From Crotalaria pallida (lineage: Eukaryota > Streptophyta > Magnoliopsida > Fabales > Fabaceae), in NCBI GenBank assembly GCA_037953625.1, contig CM075650.1, positions 42,908,206-42,972,205 on the forward strand: a stretch of 64,000 nt of DNA, read 5' to 3'. This document shows positions 20,880 to 32,946 of this stretch, in pieces. Made by a program: the position numbers and the translations under genes. A model generated the notes under the pieces. It saw nothing but the letters and a program-made list of their open reading frames with translations, ran no database searches and was not told the origin of the DNA. Positions within the stretch are counted from its first letter, which is position 1. The number at the start of each line of letters is the position of its first letter.

Positions 20880-22034
20880 TAGGGGTGTTCAAAACCGAAC
20901 CGGACCAATTAAAAACCGCAAAATCGGACCGAAAAACCGAAAACCGAAAAAAACCGCATGTATTGGTTTTTTTTTTGGACTGTTTTTTTGTAAACCGATC
21001 GGTTCGGTTCGGTTTTCGGTTTACAATGTGAAAACCGAACCGATCCAAACCGGACCGACTCTTCTATACAAAAACGTGACGTTTTGACTTAGGGTATCAC
21101 TTCCTGGCTTCCACTTCCAACTTCAGAACATATTATAGCAGCAGCCTCCCTCTTCTCACTCATTTCACTCAAACCTTCTCGAGCTGCTGCCACATCGAAG
21201 CCCATGACGAATGCCATCTCAAACCGTTTTCGCTCCCCCCCATTGTTGCAAGCATTCAATCGATTTCACTCCCTGTCGTTCCTGCAAGCCTTCAATCGAT
21301 TTCTCTCTCCCCAGATTTCGCTCTCCACCATCGCTACAAGCCTTAATTCAATCGATTCAAAATATGGAGGTCTGTTCAATATATAAAGGTTATATATGTA
21401 CACACACTATAAGGGTTGATAAATTATTGTGTAGGGTCAGCAGCTTTATTCAAGTTTATTTTGGAGGTATATTATGGTGCTATTTGGTCGGAGTTTTGGG
21501 TTAGTGTTGAAGGGATGCGTTGCTGGCTTGGGGTTTATTGCAGGGGTTCATCGTGTAAATTTGTAGCTTCTTGTTTCTTAGTTGTATTAGTTGGTTGGTG
21601 TGTTTTTTCTTTTTTTTTCTTGGTTTCTGCTGTTGTTTCAGCAGCTTTCAACTTTATGTTGGTCCTCTTATTCTTTTCCTAAAAGCAATCGTTATGCTTC
21701 TAGTTATATAAATATTTTTCTCATATAAAAAAATAAAGTTTGTCACTGTTTAATGGTTATTGGACTTATATTTGCATTAGGCTATTGTAACAGTTAGACT
21801 TGGATTGCATATGTGCGTGGCTGCATAATTTCTCTTGCACATATGTCAACAAAAAATTAATAAATTGAAACCGAACCGAACCGAACCGAAACCGCAAGTA
21901 TTTTTTTGGATTGGATCAAATTGGATTTGTTAATAAATTGGACCGAACCGGACCGAACCGCATGTGTATTTTATGATCGGATCGGATGACTTTTTGTCTC
22001 AAAACCGAACCGAACCGAACCGCGAACACCCCTA
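20880..22034. mobile_element. Non-autonomous hAT element
   Basis: 1,155 bp with terminal inverted repeats TAGGGGTGTTC and GAACACCCCTA, flanked by an 8-bp duplication GACAATGG (20872-20879 and 22035-22042). Both ends carry many AACCGAACC-type subterminal repeats, the usual binding region for a hAT transposase. No transposase is encoded. The interior holds a GC-richer segment (about 21100-21390) that may be captured host sequence. Confidence 0.93.
21204..21386 (+). CDS. Short ORF in the hAT, organelle-presequence-like
   Basis: 60 codons starting MTNAISNRFRSPPLLQAFNR. It is rich in S, R, F and L and lacks acidic residues until near the end, as in mitochondrial or plastid targeting presequences. 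A block with QAFNRF is repeated twice. It ends soon after a possible splice donor (GGAG/GTCTG). It may be the first exon of a captured host gene; equally it could be a chance frame in a CT-rich segment. Confidence 0.3.
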   Translation: MTNAISNRFRSPPLLQAFNRFHSLSFLQAFNRFLSPQISLSTIATSLNSIDSKYGGLFNI

Positions 22035-22647
22035 GACAATGGTACATGGTTTATTATGGGAACGACATTGCATTGCATCATTTGCATATATGCATTATGG
22101 ATGATGGTGTGGAAAATGAATGAAAACTTTAACTATATTGAATTATGTATTGGTATAATGTATATATCTTTATATTCTATTATTGTTATTATGTGTTTTC
22201 TTTAATTTATGTTTAAATGTCTTACCCTCTTGGTTGACATTTTTAGGTAACCCCCCATGGAGCTAAACGGATATTCCGGCCACTGAGGAACAATTCACTC
22301 CTAAGAATGGAGTGCAATTTCTGTATATGACCCAAGAGTCATATTTATGCAGCCATTACGTTCTGGAATCATAAGTAGCAAATTAATGATGTTTTATGAA
22401 GAGTATTCAATATTTTCTTTTAAGTTATATTTGGGTAAAATTGTGCTAGGATTATACCTTTGTATTGAGATTTCATTAGAAAAGAAGCTTTAATATCTGA
22501 TTTATGAATGTGAATGATATTTGGAAATCTGACAGGTGTATTGAATTATAACGGAAAGATCCATTTTTAAAGTAAACCCTGTCAAAATTTTTATAAAACT
22601 CACTATATAATATAATAAACTCTATTTTAAAAAGGTAGGATGTTACA

Positions 22648-23343
22648 ACTGGAAGAAGGAAGAATACAAAAAAAAAAGAGAGGGAGTGAGTTTGCTTAGT
22701 AGTGCAGAAAGATTTTTAAGTGGATTTTTCATTGAAAGACTCTCCTTTATTTATAAGAGGAGTTCGGTTTTCAGAGGAGGCATGAGAAGAGGTGTTTGCA
22801 ATAAATAAGCGTTATCCCAAAGGTCATACTAGTTGATAATCAAAAGTCATGTCTGTTGGGAAGTGATAAGTCATGATGGTTGCAGTGAAGAGTCACCCCT
22901 TCTCATGTTCCCAAAGAAACTGAAGATCAGTTAATGCATCTCTTCAGAAACCAAACCTGGAAGACCGAACTCGTGGTTGGCTTGGTTACAATAAAGGTAG
23001 GGGCTCGGATTCCAATGAATCTCTAGGAGCAAGTGGCTTCCTGAGGAACAGGGACAAGACTAGAAGATGGCCATGAGGAAGACTGATTTATGTCAGATTA
23101 AAGATGGACCTGTGGATGGGAATCTCTGTCTTGAAGACTGGGTCCTTGGGAGCTGTGAAGTCTTGGAAAGGTAGGAAATTCAAATTTTAGATATGCGTTT
23201 AACATTTGGGAAAGGTAAATCCAGAGTCACGAGGTCAGGATACCGGTATGACCAACTTTGGAAAGGGAAGCTTTTGATAAGAATGAGGAGGGGAAGACTT
23301 AAAGAAGCCACTTGGAACTCATGGCTCACATTTATGAACCATG
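22648..23343 (+). other. Non-coding 3' region of the second Tat element (Tat-B)
   Basis: No reading frame of note. It leads directly to the PPT at 23344-23357, so it is probably the 3' untranslated part of a Tat element; a 69-codon frame over the end is not convincing. Contains repeated short motifs around CTTGGAAAG/GGAAGAC. Confidence 0.5.
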
Positions 23344-24056
23344 ACTTGGGGGGCTACTGTTATAGACCGTATATACGAGACCGGAATGCCGGATTCGGAT
23401 AGAAGGTATTGTTGCTGACTATACAGAGCCGATATGCCAAATACCGGAATGAGGCCTTAGAGGCCAAGTGAAGCTGGTATCGGCATATCGGTATGAGGCC
23501 TTAGAGGCCCAGTGAAGCTGGTACCGGCATACCGGTATGAGGCCTTAGAGGCCCAATGGAGCTGATACCGGCATACCGGTATGAGGCCTTAAAGGCCCAA
23601 CGAAGCTGATACTGGTATACCGGTATTAGGACATGGATATCCAACGCCTTTCTTTATACCGTGACACCGGCAAGAACCCATCGAGTTAGCTGCACGTGTT
23701 AGGGAATCCGAGGAATTCCGTTATCCTCATGAGCATTGGATTCTATGCAATATAATACCCGCCATTACGTTCAGACCGTTTACAAGGAACCTTACCTGCC
23801 TCATGATGGAAACAATCAACACCATTTAAGCGGGTATGCCTATATAACACCTGGTAAGACAAGCAGGTATGATCTATCCAAAACTCACACATACACACAG
23901 ACCACACCAAAGGAGAACGACTAGAGTGTGGGTATCTTGGTGTTCAAGGATCCCACTTCAAGTCTGACATCAAGAGTGGGATTGCCAGATACTTGGCCAG
24001 ATAGTCCAAGTAAGTCCAGTAATCCTACGACAGAACATTGGCGACCACAGTGGGAG
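23344..24056 (+). mobile_element. Tat-B LTR flanked by both a PPT and a PBS
   Basis: PPT ACTTGGGGGGCTAC (23344-23357), LTR 23358-24037 (680 bp, TGTTATAGACCG to AGAACA), then PBS TTGGCGACCACAGTGGGAG (24038-24056). The PPT and PBS match Tat-A, but the LTR body is different and longer. A single LTR with internal sequence on both sides is the product expected from recombination between tandem copies. Confidence 0.8.
23446..23621 (+). repeat. 44-bp tandem repeat, four units
   Basis: Units start at 23446, 23490, 23534 and 23578, each containing ATGAGGCCTTAGAGGCC and a pair of ACCGG-type sites. Units differ at several positions each. They lie in the U3 part of the Tat-B LTR. Confidence 0.9.
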
Positions 24057-24829
24057 CGGCAAATTAATTCCCACCACCACATTATCAATGATTCGAAGTC
24101 TTTGGCAAAGATTAGAGATATCTATGGCGAAATCATTCTATACCAAGGCAGTGACAAAACACAAGAAAAACGTATATTTTTCGAACACAAATCGGAAGAG
24201 GAACATTCCAAAGAAAAAATATAAAATAAACTAAAAACTTGGAGGAGATAGCAATAATATTGCCCCCCAAATTCATCAATTGTTTTGTTGTCACCATGAG
24301 AAAAGGGAGGAAAGAGATTCAACAAGCACAAATTCAACAAAGAAAAGGGAGAAAAGCTAGGGACCCACCGTTACCGAGCACCCATAACTAGAAACTCCCA
24401 TGTTTGTTGTTGTGCTCACCAGTATCACGGTCAGTGGGAAAGCTCCCATTTGAGAAGTGGCGCGATTTCAAAAACCGAGGATTAATGGAGTGAATTGTGG
24501 CATTCGATGTTTGACGGTGACTTATTCGTGCGTCACATCACCTTTCACGATCGAATGGGTGTTGCCATTCTCCGGTATCTATTGAACTGCTTCCCAGTTT
24601 GAGGAAGAAGATACAATGCTGCTACGTAACTTCCATGTGTTTCAGGAAGGAGAATGAGAGGATGGGGCTCCAAACCCTCTCCAACAGAAGAAGTTAATGG
24701 GCCTAACACCCAATGAAGCCCATTCGCAAAAGAAAATAAAGCACATTATGTCAGTTACCAAACATTAAGGATCAGGGAAGTAACGCTTTTTATTTCTATT
24801 ATTTAAATGGAGATGGCAATATCACTTGG
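24057..24829 (+). other. Sequence after the Tat-B PBS, up to LINE1
   Basis: Begins as Tat-B leader. No gag frame is recognised; a 98-codon frame (to 24224) shows no known motif. After about 24800 it is AT-rich. LINE1 inserted at 24830-24837. Confidence 0.5.
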
Positions 24830-24962
24830 CCACACATTTTTTTTTTGGTAGAAGAAAAATCTTATTACCACGTGCAAAATAAAATCACTTACAAAAGAAA
24901 GGAGTCAAGATAAAATCCCCACCTACTATGTAGGGTTGGATTTTACCAAGACACCAAAAGAA

Positions 24963-26463
24963 TTAAAGTTCTATTTGTACCCTATCACCCATGTACACTT
25001 TATTAAGTGTCTCCATATCAAAATACACACTAAATCTATAAGCAAGTTCCTTTTTTACAAGGATATAAATCTGCTGAGGAGTCTTGTGTTGGTTTGTGAA
25101 AAGTCTCCTGTTCCTCTCCATCCATATATTATAAACACACGCTGCAACCATAGCCACCACAACTTGTTGCCTCTGTTTCTGTCTGAACCCAAACCTTATC
25201 CACCTAGTCCAGTTCTCATACTTGAAATAAGCCATTTGAAGATTAACCTAATTAGCCATTAATTCAATCAATTGCTTGCTCCAGCTACATGCAAAGAAGA
25301 GATGATCCCTGGTCTCATATGCAGCCCCACACAGACAGCAAACATGATCAATATCCTGATACCTTCCAATCATGTCCTTCGTCTTCAACCGATTATGCGC
25401 CATCAACCAAAGGAAGAACTTGTGTTTTGAAATTGAAGCCGGGTTCCAAATTTGTTTGTGCAGAGGAAACGTCGCTCGATGCCCCATTAAATACTCATAG
25501 CCCCTGTTGATTGTGTAATCCCGATTCTGATTCAGCAACCCCATGAAATGGATTCTCAGTTGATCTCTGATCTTGAGAAGTTGCTTCCAGTGCCAATTGC
25601 TGCCTTGAGATGAAAGAACATCCCAGAAATTGCTCCTCTTTAAATACACTGCATTCACCCATCTGATCCAAAGGTGTTCCTTGTTCAAGGCTAATTGCCA
25701 AGCTTGCTTACCCACTGCTGCTGCGTTCCACACCGTCAGCTTATGGAACCCCAATCCGCCTTGCTTCTTTGGTCTACAAACAGTGCTCCAAGCCACCTGA
25801 GCTCTAGATCGACCTCTAGCATCAACACCCCACAGGTAATCACTACACTTCTTCTCAATTTCTTTTATTATCGATTTAGGTATAATGAAAACATTTGCCC
25901 AGTACACATGCAAAGCTAACAAAATTGAATTGATCAATTGTGCACGACCTTGGAATGATAGGGTTCGAGTTGTCCATGAAGAAATTCTACGAGTCACTCT
26001 GTCAACTAGGGATCGACAAGTGCTCACCGACCATTTTTTTGCAGAGATTGGCAACCCCAGGTATGTAAAAGGGAAGATTCCTTCCTCAAATCCTGTGATT
26101 TCCTGAATTCGCATCTGCATCTGATTATGAACACCTGCTATAAATATCTGAGATTTAGAACAATTTCCATAGAGACCAGAGCATGTAGAGAATTCATCAA
26201 AAGCATTCTTTATGAGGGTAACACTAGTTTCATTGGCTTTGCAAAAAATCATTAAGTCATCCGCAAAAGCCAAATTAACTAAACCAACTTCCTTACACAT
26301 GGGATGAAACCTGAACCCAGGGATTTGAGAAGTAGATTTTAGTTTGCGAGTGAGCATCTCCATAGCAATAACAAAAAGCAGGGGTGACATAGGGTCCCCT
26401 TGCCTCAGGCCCCTAGAGCTCTTAAAGCAACCATAACTAGCACCATTGATTACCAATCTGAAC
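24963..26463 (-). pseudogene. LINE1 ORF2, second half: RT end and zinc-binding tail
   Basis: Continues the RT after the Tekay insertion: SSRGLRQGDPMSPLLFVIAM, the catalytic LAFADDLMIF box, then thumb and the C-terminal zinc-binding RT-associated domain (WNPASISKHKFFLWLMAHNR and C-X2-C with CGAAYETRDHLFFACSWS). A stop follows MAN at about 25248; the residual tail (VAACVYNIWMERNRR) continues downstream and matches LINE2. No RNase H domain is present, as usual for this type. The reading frame resumes exactly when one TGAAC copy is removed. Confidence 0.9.
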
Positions 26464-26819
26464 TGTGACGCTCTCTTTTAACTTGAAAATAATTAATATT
26501 TCCAAATAGTTTATTTCTTGCTATAAAAAATCCGGACTAGAAAATTTTTCCTTTTTAAAACTTGTACTTGCTTGGTCATAAATACTTTTGAATTCGGCTC
26601 AGCACGATATTAAGTTCGAAAAGACCCTCGAGATAGCATTTCCTTAGTCGTAGAAAACATTATTAATAGTTATTATTGAAAACATATCACTTGCTTCTCG
26701 AGTGGGATCTGAACACATAACATAGGAAATATAAATTTATCGCCGAATCCCTTGTAAATAAGAATCAGAGTTCGCGGAAGTAAAAATAATACTTTTGGGG
26801 CTCTGCTGAGGAAATTAAA

Positions 26820-26856
<37 letters not shown>

Positions 26857-27115
26857 AAAAGCATAATATGAAACCCCATAAGTACAGTAGCAGCAAGTAT
26901 CATCAGTCGAGATAGCAAGAGCTTTTGAAACATATACAACCCAGCTGTATAAAATAAAACCTCACTCTAAGACGTCTCAAAAATATATACACTAAACACA
27001 TGGTCTCAAAATAGAAGTCTAAGAGCAGGTCTTCAGTGTCTTCAGCAGCTCCTCAGATCCTCCACCGCTCTACCCCTAGGATCTAGGATCCAAAAAACCT
27101 ATGCTATTCAGGCTC

Positions 27116-27588
27116 CTATGAACCAGTGGGTCCACCTCTAGCAGAAATAGTCGGCTCAACATGCACCTCCTCCTCGCTCTCATCCTCCACAGGGTCCTCC
27201 TCGACCTCGCCCGACTGTGTAGAGACCCCACCACTGGGTCTAGGATCTGCAGAAGCAGTCCTAGCATAATCAGTCGGACCAGGAGAATGAGTCTCCTCGG
27301 TGACAACTCTATGGGAAGAAGGATGGGAACGAGTGGCAGCTCTAACACGGAAACTATGAAAACGACGCATAGGTCGAGCCGGGGGTGGTCCTCTATAAGT
27401 ATAAAAAGGTGGAACATGCATAGTATAGACTAATGGGATCCTAAATCGACGAGGTCGCACACGCACCAGAGGGTTAGGGTGGTAGAGAGTGATCTGAACC
27501 TCCCCCTCAAAAGTGGCACGGTGCTCCTCATACGTCCATATACCGCTAGGGATAGGGCATATCTCGATGCAGGCTAGGTATCTGGCAT
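27116..27588 (-). pseudogene. LTR ORF, copy 2 3' LTR (frameshifted near the start)
   Basis: Same ORF as 6857-7330. One base is missing just after the ATG (ATGCCAGATAC against ATGGCCAGATAC in the 5' LTR), which brings an early stop. Downstream the frame is intact from RVRPRRFRIPLVYTMHVPPF to the acidic part VEEDPVEDESEEEVHVEP. The other LTR of this element keeps the correct start, so the deletion is later than integration. Confidence 0.75.
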
Positions 27589-27812
27589 CACCTAAACAGG
27601 GAACAGGGAGTAAGTATACACATACACATAATTGATAAAGACTAAAATTACAATCACAAATATATCATGGACATATCATAATGCAAATACATATGAGTAC
27701 ACCAATTTTTCAACATTATAACTCTTATAATGCAGGTGGCATGATGTATGATTTTCTATCCACAACTGAGGCCTCTAAATGTCCATCTTGGACGTCCATC
27801 CAGTACACCCTT

Positions 27813-28031
27813 GTGTTCCCAGAACACCGACATTAGTTCCCAGAACATAATGCCGAACCATACTTGGATAAAAAGCATCACTCCCGGGGTGTGCACCACG
27901 TTCCCAGAACGCCACGTTCCCGGAACGCATAAAAACCAGGTCCCGGACACTGGCCACATATCTATAATGTGTCATCAAGTAGGTTATACTTTGGTACTCC
28001 CGGAGTACCCTCCTCATATTCCCAGAATATG
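27813..28031 (-). repeat. Hairpin array, copy 2 3' LTR
   Basis: Counterpart of 7557-7777. Hairpins such as GTGTTCCCAGAACAC (27813), GGTACTCCCGGAGTACC and CATATTCCCAGAATATG (28015-28031). One, corresponding to 7701-7717, has lost its CCCAG loop. Copy differences between the arrays often keep pairing. Confidence 0.7.
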
Positions 28032-28285
28032 ATAAACGTTCCTACCAACCAGACTTCCAGTCTATATGTATGCAAAAACATTGGGGTTGGTTTTATCTTT
28101 GAATTAATTAATGTGATTTAGAAATATCCCAATTTCTACTTTTGAATGATTTATTTGAGGTATAACATTTGACATAAAAATTCCCCTTTGAATTTTTCTC
28201 AAAACATTCCTTTTTAACCTAGATTGGGTAAAACAAAGTCAATGGTATTCAAAAACTTAACTTTTTATTTTTCAGATTTAGGTAC

Positions 28286-28684
28286 TAACCGGTTACAGTT
28301 TCAGACTAACCGGTTAGAATTACAGACCTGAACTGTTTACCATTGCAATTCAGAAATACCCTTTTTTCTTGAATTCTATACCTAATCCAAAACACATTTA
28401 ACATTGTTTTATACCTCAAAAACCATTGTTTCAACATTCAAAAGTCCAAATCACATTTCCTTTTCTAATGAACATAATTTCCTCTTGAAATTATTTCATT
28501 AACTTAAGGCATTAAATTTGATCTTTCAAATCAGAACTTTGACAACTCAAGTTCAGATCATGAATAATGAAATTAAAGCTTAAATTTGAGCAGAAACCAT
28601 TAAGATTTCAGGACTGTTTAATAAACTCATTTTCTTTGAAAATCTGCAGTGTCTAACCGGTTACGAAAATCGTGTAACCGGTTA
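28286..28684. repeat. Two TAACCGGTTA pairs, copy 2 3' LTR
   Basis: Starts 28286/28307 and 28654/28675, spacing 21 bp each. The second pair has a self-complementary linker (ACGA-AAA-TCGT), so the pair and linker form a nearly perfect inverted repeat of about 35 bp. Confidence 0.9.
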
Positions 28685-29745
28685 GATTATGCAGTCAGAC
28701 CATTAAAACAAGAGTTTTAACAACTCAATTTCTTCCTTTCTCAACTCTAACCAAATTTCAGTATGCACAAAGTTCATATGCCTTAAAATAAACATGTTTA
28801 CACCCAGAAACACATTCATATTGCATGCATCAAGTTTATTGTATCAAATTGCATGAAAATTCACATAAACACAATTTAACACAACAAAACTTAGATTAAG
28901 CACTCAAACACATAATTCAGCATTTATATAGCTTGCATGCATGAAATGAAAGTTGCTCAAAACCACAGTGAGCATGTTTTTGGCCTCCAAGCCTTTGTGC
29001 TTAAAAACACATAATGCCCTTTTGAGTTTTGTGAACTCAAATCCTAAATCATTCGATTTTTAGTCTAAATCTAGTATAGTATAGACTTCTCCCATACCTC
29101 TAAGACGATCTTGATGAGGGTTATCACTGGATTTGAAGAAAAACCACAGATTCCCACAATTTCCCCAAGTCTGCTCTCAGATTCGGTTTCCAGCAACAGG
29201 GTCCAGAAACCACCAAATTTGACATAGAAATTGGCCAAAGAAATTGGGGAAAATGATCAGAATTCAAAGTAGGGTACATGCACTAGAGAATCAAAGAAGT
29301 TTGAGACTTAAAGGTCAACTAAGCTTACCAAAATCGAGTCTGGAAATCAGCTTCCAGAATCAGAACAGCACAGAGCTCAGACTCAATCTCCTGGCTTTCA
29401 AGCTTGATTCCTCTTTCCACACTCACTCTTAACTCACAAATTTGGTATCAACACGAAGCTCTGGATGTAAGCTTCGTGTTTGTGTATCACTCGTCTCTCA
29501 ACACTCAAGAACGAAGGAGAAATCGTCTCTTCACAAAATCAGAACCCTAAATCAGCCCCTTCAACCAGAAATCAAGTGAACAACCCTAAATTCATCAGAA
29601 ACTCCTCTATTTATAGACAATTTGAGGTAGCATGCAGGGCGACGCGTGGTTCTCCACTCATCCAAGGCTGTAATCGTGGCGATTACGGAGTAATTCGAGT
29701 GATTACTCATCAAAATCCACTAAACCAGTTTCTGAGTTCATCGTC

Positions 29746-29776
29746 TAACCGGTTACAGGGCATTACTAACCGGTTA
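29746..29776. repeat. TAACCGGTTA pair in U3, copy 2 3' LTR
   Basis: Starts at 29746 and 29767, spacing 21 bp, between the LTR terminus and the TATA box. Same as 39545/39566 in the 5' LTR. Confidence 0.9.
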
Positions 29777-30042
29777 GATCAGTTCAAAATTTAAAAATTA
29801 TTATTTTTAAATCTTTCCCTCCAAGAACCATTCTAATATTGCCTTTTAGTCCCCATCCAGGGACCAAAATGCAATTTTCTTATATTTTGCATTTATTTGC
29901 CATATAAAAATATTTCCACTTATTTTTATATTCAAGGCTAATTAAATACAAAACATAAACTTGGAAAATTCTATAAATTAATAATAAAACTTTTTATTAT
30001 TAATTTCCTATTATTCGGGACACGAAAATTAGGGGTGTTACA

Positions 30043-30058
30043 CTACTCCCCCACTTAA
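30043..30058 (-). other. Polypurine tract of Tekay copy 2
   Basis: Minus strand TTAAGTGGGGGAGTAG next to the 3' LTR, identical to copy 1. Confidence 0.92.
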
Positions 30059-30085
30059 AAGGAATTTCGTCCCCGAAATTCTAGA

Positions 30086-31330
30086 TTACAAAAACAACTC
30101 CGGATACTCTTGACGCATCCTCTCCTCTAATTCCCATGTAGCTTCAGATACGTCTGTATTCTCCCAAATTACCTTGACCAAGGGTATTTCCTTCCCTCTG
30201 AGCCGCTTGACTTCACGATCTTCTATCTGAACCAGTCTGGTCTCAAAGGTCAGGTTTTCTTTCAGAGTTAGGTCATCAGGTTGAAGTTTTAGAATAACGG
30301 ATGGGTCATGAACATATTTCTTTAACTCCGAAACGTGAAAGACGTTATGCAAGTTGGATAGAGAGGGTGGTACAGCCAATTGATAAGCAACAGGACCAAC
30401 TCTCTTAAGAATCTGATATGGACCTATACACTTAGGCGAAAGCTTTCGGGTTCTCAAGGCTCTACTAATTCCTTTCATCGGAACCACCCGAAGGAACACA
30501 TGATCGCCCTGAGAAAACTCTAATGGTTTCCTCCTCTTATCCGCATAACTCTTCTGTCGACTCTGAGCCGCTTTCATCTTAGTCTGAACCATCTTGATCT
30601 TTTCAGATGTCTGCTGTATCATTTCTGGTCCAACCATTAGGTTCTCCCCCACTTGGAACCAACATAGCGGGGTCTGACACCTCCTTCCATACAATGCCTC
30701 GAACGGTTCCATTCCAATGCTCGCATGGTAGCTATTGTTGTATGTGAACTCTGCAAGAGGTAACACTTGATCCCAGCTTCCTTGTTCTTCAAGTGCACAC
30801 GCTCGCAACACATCTTCCAAAGATTGAATTGTTCTCTCCGTCTGGCCATCCGTCTGTGGATGATACGCAGAACTCAATTTCAACCTTGTCCCCATCGCTT
30901 CATGCAAACTCTTCCAGAATTGCGACGAAAACCTCGGGTCTCGATCTGACACAATGCTCGAAGGCACTCCGTGAAGACGAACTATCTCCTTGATATAGAT
31001 CTGGGTAAGCTTGCTCAAAGAATAGTGCATATTTATTGGAATAAAATGCGCCGACTTGGTTAACCTATCCACAACCATCCAGATTGCAACATGATTTGCT
31101 GCGGTCCTCGGCAAACCAGACACAAAGTCCATCGAGATACTATCCCACTTCCACCGGGGAATTCTCAGAGGTTGCAACTGTCCTCCCGGTTTCTGATCTT
31201 CTACCTTCGCTTTTTGGCAAATCAAGCACGCCGCCACATATTCTGCCACATCCCTTTTTAATCCTGACCTCCAAAATATCTTATCAAGTCCTGATACATT
31301 TTGGTTGATCCAGGATGCATACTCATCCAA
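30086..31330 (-). pseudogene. pol: Copy 2 integrase and chromodomain-like tail
   Basis: Contains the HHCC end (AACLICQKAK), the catalytic core with MDFVSG, VSDRDP and TERTIQSLED, the GPYQILKRVGPVAYQL module and the chromodomain-like VKVIWENTDVSEATWELEER ending PELFL. The upstream RT/RNase H frame ends at 31258, overlapping in another frame, so one or a few bases are lost near 31270-31290. The tail is intact here, unlike copy 1. Confidence 0.92.
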
Positions 31331-32946
31331 CTCTTATGGGCTTCATCAAGAATTAGTCTCCTAACTTCTTGATCTCTTGGTACACAAATCCTTGTCCTGA
31401 AACGAAGGATTCCATCCTGCCCAAACTTGAAATCAGGTTCCTTTCCTTCCGAACCTAGTCTCATCTTTTCCATCAATTCCTCATCTGTTCGTTGCAACTC
31501 CCGAATTCTTTCCAAGAACTCGTTGGTGATCTGCAACGTCCCCAACTTGATACTTGATGGTTCCACTTGTGTCATCAAGCTCAAATCTCTGAATTCTTCA
31601 ATCAACGCTGCTTCCTTAACCATCATTGCACTGATGTGGATTGCTTTCCGGCTCAACGCGTCTGCAACCACATTCGCTTTACCCGGGTGATAATGGAGTT
31701 TAAAGTCATAATCCTTCAAAAACTTCATCCATCTTCTTTGCCTCATGTTCAACTCTTTCTGGTCGAACAGATACTTCAAACTCTTATGATCACTAAATAC
31801 TTGGAATATAGTGCCATAGAGATGATGTCTCCATATCTTTAAGGCAAACACGATCGCAGCCAACTCCAAATCGTGCGTCGGGTAATTCACCTCATGATTC
31901 TTCAATTGCATCGATGCATACGCCACCACTCTTCCTTCTTGCATCAATACACAACCTAGTCCTTGCTTAGATGCATCACAGTAAACTTTAAAACTCTTGT
32001 GAGGATCAGGTAAGATTAACACAGGAGACGATGTTAACCTTTCCTTCAACTCACGGAAACTAACTTCGCACCGATCGTCCCATACGAACAGTTGATCCTT
32101 CCGAGTCAACTTAGTCAAAGGCAATTCAATCTTAGAAAATCCTTCTATGAATCGACGATAGTATCCAACCAGCCCTAAGAAACTTCTCACTTCCGTCACC
32201 GTCTTAGGCTGTTCCCAACTTAGCACTGAACTTACTTTCGCTAGATCCACCGCAATTCCCTCTTTAGAGATCACATGCCCCAGAAACTTCACTTCATTCA
32301 ACCAAAACTCACACTTCGTAAGTTTGGCATATAGTTGCTTCTCCTTCAGGACCTTTAACACAATCCTGAGATGCTCTTCATGCTCTTTCGGATTTTTAGA
32401 ATATACCAAAATATCGTCAATGAATACCACCACAAACAAATCCAAATATGGTCTAAAGATCCGGTTCATATAATCCATGAAAATAGCAGGTGCATTTGTC
32501 AATCCGAACGGCATCACAACATACTCATAATGACTGTATCGCGATCGAAATGCAGTCTTGGGTATATCCTCCTCCTTTATCCTGATCTGATGATATCCTG
32601 ATCTCAGATCAATCTTGGAGAATACTGCAGCTCCCCTCACTTGATCCATAAGGTCATCAATCCTTGGCAAAGGATACTTATTCTTAATAGTGACCTTATT
32701 CAACTGCCTGTAATCCACGCACATCCTCATACTTCCATCTTTCTTCTTTACGAACAATAATGGAGCTCCCCAAGGCGAAACACTTGGCCTGATCATTTGT
32801 TTCTGCAACAGCTCCTCGATTTGCTTCTTCATTTCTGCCATTTCTGGTGGTGCCATTCTATAAGGAGCAATAGAAATGGGACCAGCTCCAGGGACTAAGT
32901 CGATCCCAAACTCGATCTCTCGCTTCGGAGGTAATCCTGGTATCTC
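31258..32946 (-). pseudogene. pol: Copy 2 reverse transcriptase and RNase H
   Basis: RT blocks YPLPRIDDLMDQ, MPFGLTNAPA and VVVFIDDILVYSK; RNase H YCDASKQGLG and SDHKSLKYLFDQ; start of integrase (ILDEAHKSWMSMHPG). The frame is separated from the protease part by a TAA at about 32947-32949 (copy 1 has GAA) and from the integrase by a frameshift near 31270. RT catalytic residues are intact. Confidence 0.93.

Larger units (their letters stand above)
20867..22647 (+). repeat. LTR fragment of family B, carrying a hAT
   Basis: Excluding the hAT (20880-22034 and one 8-bp duplication), about 620 bp remain, ending GGATGTTACA at 22647. The end and the pyrimidine-rich TTTTTAG/GTAACC at about 22240 resemble 1-511. 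Its start is lost at the Sirevirus boundary. Confidence 0.6.
26464..30042 (-). repeat. 3' LTR of Tekay copy 2
   Basis: 3,579 bp, TGTGACGCTCTC to GGGTGTTACA. Contains, in element sense, a palindrome pair (29776-29746), a TATA box (29616-29606), a donor GATTTTG/GTAAGC (about 29330), two more palindrome pairs, the hairpin array and a frame-shifted LTR ORF. A TA microsatellite lies near 26825-26853, shorter in the other LTR. Confidence 0.95.

Noticed and set aside
26825..26853. TA-repeat tract in the copy 2 3' LTR
   Set aside because: A simple microsatellite whose length differs between the two LTRs; no further structure.
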